Source: an uncultured Eubacteriales bacterium (GTDB lineage Bacteria > Bacillota > Clostridia > Oscillospirales > Oscillospiraceae). Taken from it: 41,918 nucleotides of DNA. The position numbers and the translations under genes were made by a program. Position 1 is the first letter of the stretch; every line of letters begins with the position of its first letter. Location of the stretch: contig URPD01000010.1 of the NCBI GenBank assembly GCA_900549645.1, positions 1 to 41,918 of the forward strand, in the 5' to 3' direction. The notes beneath the pieces are model-generated. The model made no database searches. It saw only the letters and a program-made list of their open reading frames with translations, and had not been told where the DNA came from. Positions 16,367-24,207 of the stretch are shown here, piece after piece.

Positions 16367-17017
16367 ATGGATATTTTTGATCTTATCGGGCCGATAATGG
16401 TCGGCCCTTCAAGCTCGCATACGGCGGGAGCGGTGCGCATAGGGCTTGTCGCGCGGCGTCTGCTGGGCGAGGAGCCTGCGTGGGCGGAGCTGCTGCTGCA
16501 CGGCTCGTTTGCCGATACCGGCCGCGGCCACGGCACGGACAGGGCGCTCATCGCGGGGCTGCTGGGCATGGAGCCGGACGACTCACGCATACCGGACAGC
16601 TTCGGGTACGCCGCGGAGCGCGGGCTGAGGTTTGAGTTCGGCACATGCACCTTGCGCGAGGCGCACCCGAACAGCGTGCTTCTGCGCGTGGCGGGCGGCA
16701 GCGGAAGGCGCGTCGAGGTCGTCGGCGCGTCGATAGGCGGCGGGCGGATACAGATACGGCAGCTGAACGGTATGCCGCTGTGCTTCTCCGCCGAGCAGCC
16801 GACGCTGATAGTCAATAATGAGGATCAGCCCGGCAGCGTTGCGGACGTATCGCGGCTGCTGGCCGAGCACGGGATAAATATTGCGACGTTTCAGGTCAAC
16901 CGCAGCTCGCGCGGCGGCACGGCGGTGATGGTCATCGAGTGCGACGCCACTCTCAGCGACGATATCGCCGCTGACATCCGCCGCCTCCCCGGCATCCTCA
17001 ACGCCGTCTGCGTGTGA
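16367..17017 (+). CDS. sdaAB: L-serine dehydratase, iron-sulfur-dependent, beta subunit
   Basis: This is one half of the two-subunit iron-sulfur enzyme that deaminates L-serine to pyruvate. The product is 216 residues, close to the usual 220. It starts MDIFDLIGPIMVGPSSSHTAGAVRIG, the family hallmark, and contains LLHGSFADTGRGHGTDRAL. It ends in an ACT domain (about 145-216: TLIVNNEDQPGSVADVSRLL, then INIATFQVNRS). The frame is open 27 codons upstream into sigE, but ATG 16367 has ACGGAGG 6 bases before it and starts the conserved sequence. The alpha-subunit gene lies 390 bases downstream, past a repeat block; in related genomes the two genes are usually adjacent. Confidence 0.96.
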   Translation: MDIFDLIGPIMVGPSSSHTAGAVRIGLVARRLLGEEPAWAELLLHGSFADTGRGHGTDRALIAGLLGMEPDDSRIPDSFGYAAERGLRFEFGTCTLREAHPNSVLLRVAGGSGRRVEVVGASIGGGRIQIRQLNGMPLCFSAEQPTLIVNNEDQPGSVADVSRLLAEHGINIATFQVNRSSRGGTAVMVIECDATLSDDIAADIRRLPGILNAVCV

Positions 17018-17407
17018 AAATCGCCGCGCCAATCCAAAAACAACCTGTCATTGCGAAGCCAGTTCGCAAACTTAAGTGAGCATCCAAATCTTTGATTTGG
17101 CTAATGCGAACTTACACCTCAGGTGGGCTTCGCAATCCGCATCCCCCTCACACCGCGCTAAAACATACTTCCGCCCCAAAGAGAACCGGATTCCCACGTC
17201 GCTTCGCTCCTCGCGACGGCGGCATACCTCGATTCATTGATCTGCCGCCTAGTCCCTTTAGGGGGAATGACAGAGGGTTTCTGCATTCTGCCTTGTCTTT
17301 TATCTAATGGTAATTGCCCAAATCCGGCGACCCCTCAGTCGCGGCTAACGCCGCGACAGCTCCCCTAACAGGGGCGCCCCCCATCATCTCAATTCAAGGA
17401 GTCTGTC
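17018..17407. repeat. Repeat modules B and A inserted between sdaAB and sdaAA
   Basis: Module B runs from about 17045 ('ctgtcattgcgaag') to 17275 ('gggggaatgacag'). It includes the block 'gtgagcatccaaatctttga' and the 'cccacgtcgcttcgctcctc' segment. The linker with 'ttatctaatggtaattg' leads into an inverted module A (about 17300-17383). No gene is present. Any co-transcription of the two subunits must cross this block. Confidence 0.8.
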
Positions 17408-18289
17408 ATGTCTATTTTTTCATCCGTCGAGGAGCTGCTGGCCGAATGTGAAAAGCGGAACGCTCCGCTCTGGCAGCTCGTAATGGAATACTCCGCCCAC
17501 GAAAGCGGCATCGCGCCGCAGAAATCGTGGGACGAAATGTCGCGCCGGCTCCGCGCCATGCGTGACGCCGCCGCCTCGTACGAGCCTGAACAGCGCTCGC
17601 GCAGCGGCCTGAGCGGCGGCGACGGCGCAAAGATGGAGCGCTACTACCGCTCCGGCCGCTCGATTGGCGGCGACTTCACCGGCGAGATCCTCACCGCCGC
17701 GCTGCGCATGGGCGAATGCAACGCCTGCATGCACCGCATCGTCGCCGCGCCCACAGCGGGAGCCTGCGGCGTGATGCCCGCGGTGCTGCTGCCCTACGCA
17801 GAAAAATTCGGCTGCCCGGACGAACGCCTCATCGAGGCGCTGTTCGTCGCGGCGTGCTTCGGCGCGGTCATCGCAGCGCGCGCGTCGATATCCGGCGCGG
17901 AGGCCGGGTGTCAGGCCGAGATCGGCTCCGCCTCGGCGATGTCGGCGGCGGCGCTGGTATACCTGCACGGCGGCAGCCCGCGGCAGATGGCGCAGGCCGT
18001 GGCGATAGCGCTGAAGAACATGATGGGTCTGGTGTGCGACCCCGTCGCGGGGCTGGTCGAGGTGCCCTGCGTCAAGCGCAACGTCGCCGGGGCGATGAAC
18101 GCGCTGTCCGCGGCGGAGCTTGCCCTCGCAGGCATCGAGTCGCGCATCCCTGCGGACGAGGTCATCGACGCGATGCGCGCCGTGGGCGAGGCGCTGCCCT
18201 CCGCCCTGCGCGAAACCGGGCGCGGCGGCGTCGCCGCAAGCCCGACCGCCGTGGCCTTCCGTGAAAATTTTTTCGGCAAGCAGGCTTGA
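17408..18289 (+). CDS. sdaAA: L-serine dehydratase, iron-sulfur-dependent, alpha subunit
   Basis: This is the catalytic subunit that carries the 4Fe-4S cluster of L-serine dehydratase. The product is 293 residues. Diagnostic sequence includes MGECNACMHRIVAAPTAGACG (about residues 101-121, with cluster cysteines), FGAVIAARASISGAEAGCQAEIGSASAMSAAAL, MMGLVCDPVAGLVEVPCVKRN and the C-terminal ALRETGRGGVAASPTA. ATG 17408 is preceded by AAGGAG with a 6-base spacing. A promoter for the following transporter overlaps the stop codon. Confidence 0.96.
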   Translation: MSIFSSVEELLAECEKRNAPLWQLVMEYSAHESGIAPQKSWDEMSRRLRAMRDAAASYEPEQRSRSGLSGGDGAKMERYYRSGRSIGGDFTGEILTAALRMGECNACMHRIVAAPTAGACGVMPAVLLPYAEKFGCPDERLIEALFVAACFGAVIAARASISGAEAGCQAEIGSASAMSAAALVYLHGGSPRQMAQAVAIALKNMMGLVCDPVAGLVEVPCVKRNVAGAMNALSAAELALAGIESRIPADEVIDAMRAVGEALPSALRETGRGGVAASPTAVAFRENFFGKQA

Positions 18290-18313
18290 CATTTTCCGAA
18301 AAATCATTAAAAT
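18286..18313 (+). promoter_or_regulatory. Promoter of the MFS exporter gene
   Basis: TTGACA (18286-18291) and TAAAAT (18308-18313) have a 16-base spacer. The -35 contains the sdaAA stop codon (18287-18289). Initiation near 18320 gives a leader of about 118 bases that includes the nested hairpin at 18335-18410. Confidence 0.6.
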
Positions 18314-18334
18314 ATCATCGAACTTAATTACGAG

Positions 18335-18410
18335 AAAACATCGTGCAGCGACAGCGTAAGTCCGGATATTATTCCCGGACTTACGCTTTTTGTCGTTTTC
18401 ACGATGTTTT
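18335..18410 (+). promoter_or_regulatory. Nested hairpin leader, terminator-like, before MFS gene
   Basis: Three co-axial stems are visible: AAAACATCGTG (18335-18345) with CACGATGTTTT (18400-18410); CGACA (18349-18353) with TGTCG (18391-18395); and GCGTAAGTCCGG (18354-18365) with CCGGACTTACGC (18375-18386), with a 9-base loop. The inner stem is followed by TTTTT (18387-18391), as in an intrinsic terminator. Because a good promoter lies upstream and the gene downstream, this could be an attenuator or regulatory RNA for the exporter. Alternatively it may just terminate sdaAA. No known riboswitch class was recognised. Confidence 0.55.
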
Positions 18411-18437
18411 TCTTATCAAAAAAGGAGATTTAAAAGA

Positions 18438-19637
18438 ATGAACAACGAAAAGCCTCGGCTCTGGACACGGAACTTTGTGCTGATAATAGTCATCAATTTC
18501 CTCGTCTTTATGAACCACATCATGCTGCTGTCCACCTTCCCGTTCTACATCGAAAGCCTCGGCGGCAGTGAGGCGCTGGCGGGGCTGGCCGCGACGCTGT
18601 TCTCGCTCGTCGCGGTGCTCTGCCGCCCCTTCGTCGGCTGGATGCTCGATAACGGCAAGCGTCGCGCGATACTGCTCGCCGGCCTTGCGGGGATGCTGCT
18701 GATGCCGCTGGGCTACATGTTCGCCTCGGTGATATTCCTCGCCTTCGTGTTCAGAATGGTGCACGGCGCGTCCCTCGCCCTCAGCAACACCGCTACCGCA
18801 ACCATCGCCTCCGACGTCATCCCCGCCCCGCGCTTTGCCGAGGGCATGGGCATGTTCGGCATGGCCACCGCCCTCGCCACGTCCTGCGCCCCGGCGCTGG
18901 GGCTGTATCTGATGGACAGCTTCAGCTATACGGTGCTGTTCGCCTGCGCTTCCGGCTCGGTGCTTATTGCGCTGATATTGTTCGCCATTTTGAAGAATCC
19001 GCCGATAAAGGCCGAGGAAAAGCCGTTAAACGTTTCGGCACTGTTCTCATGCGCGGCAGTCCCGGCCTCGGTCATCGCGCTCATATTCATGCTGACCTTC
19101 GGCGCGCTTGAGAACTTCCTCGCCAAATACGCCGTGGAGGCGGAGCTGCCCTCAGGCGGCCTGTTCTTTGCGATAATGGCGGTCATGCTGCTGCTCGTCC
19201 GCGTCGTGCTCGGCAAATACGCCGACAAAAAGGGCGAGGCGATGTTCGTCTACACCTGCAACGCGGCCATGCTCGCGGCTTTTCTGCTGCTCGCCCTCGC
19301 GCCGAATACGGTCACGTTCATCCTCTCCGCCGTGCTCGCGGGCTACGGCTTCGGCGGGCTGGAGCCTGCGCTGCAATCCATGGCCGTGCACAGCGCCGCC
19401 CCGGCGGAGCGCGGCTCCGCGAACTCCACCTTTCTCTGCGCGTATGACATCGGCATCGGGCTTGGCGGCGGCATCGCGGGCGTGCTGATAAGCGGTCTGG
19501 GCTACGAGCAGATGTTCGTCATCCTGTCGGCAGCGAATATCGTCTCCGTACTGCTATACGTCCTCTGGGGCAGAAACGACCCGTCCTCCATCTCCCGCAG
19601 TCTGCGTATCGCAAAGGGCGGTGAGAAAAATGCCTGA
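18438..19637 (+). CDS. Major facilitator superfamily transporter (exporter-like)
   Basis: The product is 399 residues with about 12 predicted membrane segments. Segment 1-2 sequence is NFVLIIVINFLVFMNHIMLL, and the MFS motif A region is GWMLDNGKRRAILLAGLAGM (about 68-87); a second-half counterpart is KYADKKGEAMF. The charge pattern suits a proton-driven drug or metabolite exporter; the substrate is unknown. The start is the ATG at 18438, preceded by AAAAGGAG; the open frame upstream lies inside the hairpin leader. The stop overlaps the next gene by 8 bases. Both may be controlled by the structured leader. Confidence 0.92.
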   Translation: MNNEKPRLWTRNFVLIIVINFLVFMNHIMLLSTFPFYIESLGGSEALAGLAATLFSLVAVLCRPFVGWMLDNGKRRAILLAGLAGMLLMPLGYMFASVIFLAFVFRMVHGASLALSNTATATIASDVIPAPRFAEGMGMFGMATALATSCAPALGLYLMDSFSYTVLFACASGSVLIALILFAILKNPPIKAEEKPLNVSALFSCAAVPASVIALIFMLTFGALENFLAKYAVEAELPSGGLFFAIMAVMLLLVRVVLGKYADKKGEAMFVYTCNAAMLAAFLLLALAPNTVTFILSAVLAGYGFGGLEPALQSMAVHSAAPAERGSANSTFLCAYDIGIGLGGGIAGVLISGLGYEQMFVILSAANIVSVLLYVLWGRNDPSSISRSLRIAKGGEKNA

Positions 19638-20142
19638 AACGCGCGGCGAAAAGCTGTTTTTCGGCATCGTGATGTCGATTACGATGGCCGTCGGCATGGA
19701 GATTTTCAACGTCGCCATAAGCATGGGCTATGCGCTCCAGCCCGGCGGCCTGAGCGGCATGACCAACGCCGTGTTCCCCGCCGCGCTCGCCGAGGCGGCG
19801 TACATGTGGATATTCGTGTTCATTTTCTCGAACCTCTGGGGCAACCGTCTCGGTCACGCGCTGGCGGGAAGAATCATCCGTCCCGGACAGGATAACCCGT
19901 TTTTCATCACGCTTATGGTGTCCGGCTGTACGGTGCTCGTGATGTGCCCGACAATGAGCATGGCAGCGGCGCTGCTGTTCAGCGTCATCCCCGGCCGCGC
20001 CCCGGTGGCGGAGCTGTTCGCCGTCTGGGTCGGGACGGTGCTGAAGAACTTCCCAATGGCGCTGCTGTGGAATCTTTTTGCCGCGGGTCCCGTCACCCGC
20101 CTGCTGTTCCGCAGCATTTTCCGCCGTACCCCGCGAGCCTGA
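19630..20142 (+). CDS. DUF2798-like tandem membrane protein
   Basis: The product is 170 residues with four or five hydrophobic segments. It reads as two related halves: LFFGIVMSITMAVGMEIFN onward (about 9-85) and PFFITLMVSGCTVLVMCPTM onward (about 90-165). Each ends in a basic stretch (GHALAGRII, TRLLFRSIFRR). This duplicated layout resembles DUF2798 proteins, whose function is not established. The ATG at 19630 lies 8 bases inside the end of the MFS gene. A GTG 9 bases earlier is possible but would leave a worse ribosome-site spacing. It is probably co-translated with the exporter and may assist it; that is inference from overlap. Confidence 0.8.
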   Translation: MPETRGEKLFFGIVMSITMAVGMEIFNVAISMGYALQPGGLSGMTNAVFPAALAEAAYMWIFVFIFSNLWGNRLGHALAGRIIRPGQDNPFFITLMVSGCTVLVMCPTMSMAAALLFSVIPGRAPVAELFAVWVGTVLKNFPMALLWNLFAAGPVTRLLFRSIFRRTPRA

Positions 20143-20147
20143 ATAAA

Positions 20148-20187
20148 CGCTCCCCCCCTGCACCATGGATGGTGCAGGGGGGGAGCG
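20148..20187. terminator. Perfect 17-bp hairpin between convergent genes
   Basis: CGCTCCCCCCCTGCACC (20148-20164) pairs fully with 20171-20187, with a 6-base loop. It sits between the convergent DUF2798-like and MATE genes. The minus-strand side is followed by TTTATT, so it should terminate the MATE transcript and may act in both directions. Confidence 0.75.
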
Positions 20188-20198
20188 CTGTATTTACA

Positions 20199-21593
20199 TC
20201 ATATTGCCGGGTTGGCGACGAGGTTATTGACCCATTTTTTGCGCTTGACGAACACGAAGCCGATAACGCACTTGAGAATTTCAAGCGACTGCACGATCAT
20301 AAACATCGGCAGGATCGGCAGCGTGGTATAGCGCGAGAGCGTAAACGCAACCGGGATGCAGATCGCCCAGACGTACGCGCTGTCGAAAATGAAGGTGATG
20401 ATCGTCTTGCCGCCGGAGCGAAGCGTGAAGTAGCAGGTGTTGGTGAAGGCGTTGAACGGCATCATCGCGGCGCTGACCCAGAGCATGTCGGAAGCCATCT
20501 GCTTGACGCTGGACGAGGTGTTGTAGAGCTGCGGCAGCAGCGGCGCGAGCAGCGCCATCACGATGCCGACGCAGGTGCTGAGCGTGACGGAGAACGCGAT
20601 GAGCTTTCTGTCCTCGTCCACGGCGCGCTCCAGCTCGCCCGCGCCGAGCAGCTGCCCGACGATGATGGCGACGGTGTTGCCCATCGAGAGCGCGGCGCAG
20701 AGGAAGAGGTTCGAGACCGTGGAGGAGATGTTGCACGCGGAGACGACCTCCAGCCCGCGCATCGAGTAGCATTGGTTGAGCATTGCCATGCCGCCCGACC
20801 ACAGCAGCTCGTTTATCAGCAGCGGCGCGCCGAGGCGCACTATCTGCCGCGCAAGCTCCGGCGGGACGCGCATCGTCTCGTACACGCCGACGATGAAGCG
20901 GTTGCGCTCCTTGTGTCGGTGCGTCCACGTGATGACTATCGCGCACTCGACAAAGCGGGAGAGTACGGTTGCGATAGCCGCGCCGACGACGCCGAGCGCG
21001 GGCGCGCCGAATTTGCCGAAGATGAGGATGTAGTTGAAGACGAGGTTGACGAGCACAGCGGCGATGCCCGCCTTCATCGGCAGCATCGTCTCGCCGGTCT
21101 CGCGCAGGGTGCTGGAATATACCTGCGTCACCGCGAACGGCAGCATCTGGAAGTACATCACGGCGATGTAGTCCTTCGCGTGGCCGAGCGTCGCGCCGAG
21201 GTCAAGCCCCTCGTTTCCCTCGTGCAGGAAGGCGGAGATCAGGTTCTCGCCGAAGAGGACGAACACGAGCAGGAACAGCGCGACCGAGCCGAGGGCGATG
21301 TAATATTTGGCGCGCATCGTGTCGCGGACGCCATTGTGGTCGTCCTTGCCGTAAAACTGCGCGGTGAAGATGCCCGCGCCCGCGAGGCCGCCGAAGATGC
21401 AGAGGTTGAATACGAACAGCAGCTGGTTGACTATGGCGACGCCGGACATCGGCTCCGTTCCGACCTGTCCGACCATGACGTTGTCGAGCAGGCTCACGAA
21501 GTTTGTGATGACGTTTTGAATGAGAATCGGCAGCATGACCGCAAAAAGCTTGCGGTAAAAAGCCTTATTTCCGATGAATCTGGATAATTTCAC
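20199..21593 (-). CDS. MATE family efflux transporter
   Basis: This cation-coupled multidrug/metabolite exporter has about 464 residues and 12 membrane segments, typical for the family. Recognisable sequence includes FAVMLPILIQNVITNFVSLLDNVMVGQVG near the start, GVAIVNQLLFVFNLCIFGGLAGAGIFTAQFYG, VNLVFNYILIFGKFGAPALGVVGAAIATVLSR and LINELLWSGGMAMLNQCYS. I prefer the GTG start at 21593 because GAGG lies 8 bases before it. The alternative ATG seven codons upstream, at 21614, has no ribosome site in front. The gene is monocistronic and convergent with the DUF2798-like gene. The substrate is unknown. Confidence 0.93.
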   Translation of the reverse strand: MKLSRFIGNKAFYRKLFAVMLPILIQNVITNFVSLLDNVMVGQVGTEPMSGVAIVNQLLFVFNLCIFGGLAGAGIFTAQFYGKDDHNGVRDTMRAKYYIALGSVALFLLVFVLFGENLISAFLHEGNEGLDLGATLGHAKDYIAVMYFQMLPFAVTQVYSSTLRETGETMLPMKAGIAAVLVNLVFNYILIFGKFGAPALGVVGAAIATVLSRFVECAIVITWTHRHKERNRFIVGVYETMRVPPELARQIVRLGAPLLINELLWSGGMAMLNQCYSMRGLEVVSACNISSTVSNLFLCAALSMGNTVAIIVGQLLGAGELERAVDEDRKLIAFSVTLSTCVGIVMALLAPLLPQLYNTSSSVKQMASDMLWVSAAMMPFNAFTNTCYFTLRSGGKTIITFIFDSAYVWAICIPVAFTLSRYTTLPILPMFMIVQSLEILKCVIGFVFVKRKKWVNNLVANPAI

Positions 21594-21614
21594 TTTCTTT
21601 TCCTCAATAATCAT

Positions 21615-22126
21615 ACATATCTGTCTTTTAACTGTCGAGCGTATAATATAGCATACGCGCGCAGTATTTGCAAGGGCTGAAATTCTTAAACCGCGTGAAG
21701 AAAGGTTGAGGATGGGGGTGGATTGGCGCAGTGGTTGCGCCGCCCCCTTGGTGTCCCTCCTAGGGGAGCTGGCGCGGCGTTAGCCGTGACTGAGGGGTCG
21801 CCGGACTCGGTGCATTGCCAATAGGCAAAAGACACGGCAACATAGAGACCCCCTCTGTCATTCCGAGGAGCGGAGCGACGTGGGAATCCGTTTCTTTTTA
21901 TGACGGCATTACGTTTCTACACGATACAAAGGGGACGCGGATTGCCACGACCCGCCTGAGGTGTGAGTTCGCATTAGCCAAATCAAAGATTTGGCTAATG
22001 CGAACTTAGGTCTGCGCACCGGTCTCGCGACGGCGGCATACCAAGATCCATTGATTTGCCGCCTAGTCCCTTTAGGGGCAATGACAGGTAATCTTTACCC
22101 TGCCCTTTTTCCCCCCACCACGTGCG
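21615..22126. repeat. Intergenic repeat block, modules A and B
   Basis: An AT-rich stretch upstream of the MATE gene (21615-21670) is followed by module A (about 21742-21845) and module B (about 21857-22085). Module B includes the perfect palindrome-like 'gcattagccaaatcaaagat' with its complement (21970-22005) and the 'cctagtccctttaggggcaa' block. No gene is seen. Confidence 0.78.
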
Positions 22127-22127
22127 A

Positions 22128-22151
22128 AAAAGCCGCTTTGCAGCGGCTTTT
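22128..22151 (-). terminator. Terminator of the sigma/RsgI-like operon
   Basis: AAAAGCCGCT (22128-22137) pairs with AGCGGCTTTT (22142-22151), with a 4-base loop. On the minus strand the stem ends in a run of five T. It lies about 100 bases beyond the stop at 22248. Confidence 0.75.
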
Positions 22152-22247
22152 CCTTTTTCTATATACGTCTTTTTCATGGAGCGCCGAGGGGGAGGACCGG
22201 CACTCTTTATCACAAGGCGCTGATGGTAAGGCAGCGCCGTTATCGGT

Positions 22248-23630
22248 TCAATTCCACCACTTGCTGAACAGCGATGTCCACGACTGCAGGAATTTCCCCA
22301 GCTCGCCGAGACTGTCCGCGTTCGCGCTGAGCCACGAGTTCCACTCGTCGGAATGCTGCTTCGCCCAAGCTTCCCACTTTTCGGGGTACTGCTCGATGAG
22401 CTTCTTCCACTCGTCCGGATGCTGCTCCGCCCAAGCTTCCCACTCGTCGGCGTAGTTCTCCGCCCACTCTTCCCAAGCGTCGGCATAACTCTCGCCCCAG
22501 CTCTCCCATGCGTCGCCTTGGGCTTCACCCCAAGCTTCCCACGCATCGCCGGTTGCTTCGCCCCAGTCTTCCCAACTGTCGCCCTGAGCCTCGCCCCAGT
22601 TCTCCCAGCCGTCGGCAAAGCTCTCGGCCAGTGCTTCGATATCGTCGGCAAGCTGGCGCGCACAGTTCTTGATGCTGCCGCTGTTCGGGCTAACCTCGTA
22701 ATTGTAGTCGTAGCCGCCGAAGGAGAAGCTTACGTTATACACCAGCTCCCCGTCCGCCACGTCCACATCCACATAGACGTCGGGCAGTACGCCGTCCTCG
22801 GCTCCGGCAGCCTTCAGCGCCTCCAGCGCCGCGGTGCCCTCGCTTATGTAATCTGCCGCGCCCGCCGTTCCGCAGGCGACGATGTTTTCAAGGTCAAGAT
22901 TCTTCAGCGTTCTCAGCAGGTTCAGGTCGCTGATGTTGAGCTTTGCAAGCTCCTCGGCGCTCTCTCCGCTTGCGGCGCTGATGGCCGCGACGAACTGGCT
23001 CTTGCCCGGACTTATCGCCAGCGAGCGCGCAAGCTCCGTCACCTCGTCCGTCTTCTGGAGCACCTGACTTATCACCGCGCCGTTGAAATCCGCCGTCTCC
23101 ATGACGTTGGCCATGATGGTGTCGATGCGCTGCTGAAGCGCCTCGGCCTTGGCGGTGTCGCCGTTGTCGACCGTCACGAGGACGGAATTCTTCTCCGGGG
23201 TCAGGTAGCCGTTGTCGCGCATCGAGCCGATCACGTCGGCCAGCGCCGCGCCGAGCTTTTCGCCGCGCAGTTCAAGATTTGAGAGGATGGCCTGCCCGTC
23301 GCCGTTGAGCGCGGCGGCGTCCACGACCTTGTCGCGCGCATTGAGCCGAAGCTCGACGCTGGGGTTGACGTCCAGCGTCACGACCGAGGCGACGGCGTTC
23401 TCCTGTCCGCTGACATACGCGCCGCCGGCGGCAGCGCAGATCAGCAGCGCCATCACGGCCGCGATCGAAAGCAGACGCTTGGCGAAGCCGCTTTTCTTCT
23501 TCCGGCTCTTCGTCAGGGCGACGACCTTGCCCCGCGGCGCGCTGCACTCGGCCATCACGGAATCGAATATCTCCGGCGCGGCGGCGTCAAACGCCTGCTG
23601 CACCCGCATTTCAAGCTCTCTGTCAGTCAT
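22248..23630 (-). CDS. RsgI-like membrane anti-sigma factor with PepSY domain and Trp hendecad repeats
   Basis: The 460-residue product is encoded directly after an ECF sigma gene (8-base overlap, GAGGAGG 9 bases before ATG 23630) and is probably its membrane anti-sigma partner. Residues 1-50 are cytoplasmic and end in a basic patch (KSRKKKSGFAKR). A membrane helix follows at about 53-72. Next is an RsgI-like extracellular region (80-240), with SVVTLDVNPSVELRLNARDKVV as its hallmark. Then comes a PepSY-like module (262-322: YVDVDVADGELVYNVSF, GGYDYNYEVSPNSGSI). Residues 342-440 are nine tandem 11-residue repeats of pattern W-x-x-W-x-E-x-x-x-D-x, preceded by one degenerate unit that has Ile/Leu for Trp. 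A short tail ends FSKWWN. The repeat tail is unlike the usual RsgI C-terminal domains known to me. Its role (glycan or membrane-surface sensing, or oligomerisation) is unknown. Confidence 0.85.
   Translation of the reverse strand: MTDRELEMRVQQAFDAAAPEIFDSVMAECSAPRGKVVALTKSRKKKSGFAKRLLSIAAVMALLICAAAGGAYVSGQENAVASVVTLDVNPSVELRLNARDKVVDAAALNGDGQAILSNLELRGEKLGAALADVIGSMRDNGYLTPEKNSVLVTVDNGDTAKAEALQQRIDTIMANVMETADFNGAVISQVLQKTDEVTELARSLAISPGKSQFVAAISAASGESAEELAKLNISDLNLLRTLKNLDLENIVACGTAGAADYISEGTAALEALKAAGAEDGVLPDVYVDVDVADGELVYNVSFSFGGYDYNYEVSPNSGSIKNCARQLADDIEALAESFADGWENWGEAQGDSWEDWGEATGDAWEAWGEAQGDAWESWGESYADAWEEWAENYADEWEAWAEQHPDEWKKLIEQYPEKWEAWAKQHSDEWNSWLSANADSLGELGKFLQSWTSLFSKWWN
22311..22607 (-). 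repeat. 33-bp coding tandem repeat (nine hendecad units)
   Basis: Nine imperfect 33-base units are arranged head to tail inside the RsgI-like gene, each encoding 11 residues starting with Trp. Wobble positions vary between units (for example tcc/tct/ttc before cca), so the repeat is maintained at the protein level rather than being a recent DNA duplication. It is not a CRISPR: there are no unique spacers and the reading frame is open throughout. Confidence 0.9.
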
Positions 23631-24207
23631 ACAGTTCAGCCTCCTCAAGATATTTCCTCATTTTCTTCACGGCGCGCGAATATTTCGACAGTACCGTCGC
23701 CAGCGGCAGCTCCATAAACTCCGCTATCTCCCTGTGCTTGAAGCCCGACACGGCGTGCAGCAGGAATATTCTGCGCTCCTCGCCGCCGAGCTGTTCCATG
23801 CACGCGCGAAGCAGCAGGCGTTCCTCGTCGCCGAGGCCGCTGTCCGCGCGGAGCAGAACCTCCCAGTCGCAGTCGGGCTGTTCGGCGCGGCGGCTGCGCT
23901 CGCGCAGTTTGTGCAGGCAGAGGTTTCGCGTCACGGTCATTATCCACGCCATGGGCTTGCCCTCACTGCGGTAGGCCTGCGCGGTCTGGTATATGTTCAC
24001 GTAGCAGTCGTGCAGAACGTCCTCAGCGTCCTGCCGGTTTTTAAGTACGGAGAGGGCATAGGCGAACACCGCGCCGCTGGTACTGCGGTACAGCACGGCG
24101 AAAGCGTCCCTGTCGCACATGGCGACGCGCTCTATGCACCGGTCAAGCTCATCCGCGCCGCTCACGCGCGGCGTCTCCGGTTTCATTTTGTATGCGGCGG
24201 GCAGCAT
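23623..24207 (-). CDS. ECF-type RNA polymerase sigma factor
   Basis: This is a 194-residue extracytoplasmic-function sigma factor. Region 2 spans about residues 30-95 (DAFAVLYRSTSGAVFAYALSVLKNRQDAEDVLHDCYVNIYQ, then MAWIMTVTRNLCLHKLRER). Region 4 spans about 125-180 (LGGEERRIFLLHAVSGFKHREIAEFMELPLATVLSKYSRAVKKMRKYL). ATG 24207 has GGGAGG 6 bases before it; the open frame upstream lacks a site. The stop overlaps the start of the RsgI-like gene, so the pair is co-translated. Expected targets are envelope-related, but none can be shown from this window. Confidence 0.93.
   Translation of the reverse strand: MLPAAYKMKPETPRVSGADELDRCIERVAMCDRDAFAVLYRSTSGAVFAYALSVLKNRQDAEDVLHDCYVNIYQTAQAYRSEGKPMAWIMTVTRNLCLHKLRERSRRAEQPDCDWEVLLRADSGLGDEERLLLRACMEQLGGEERRIFLLHAVSGFKHREIAEFMELPLATVLSKYSRAVKKMRKYLEEAELYD

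Noticed and set aside
22311..22607. Nine regularly spaced 33-bp repeats that could look like a CRISPR array
   Set aside because: There are no unique spacers, the repeats are contiguous, vary mostly at wobble positions and form an open reading frame of 11-residue units within a longer gene.
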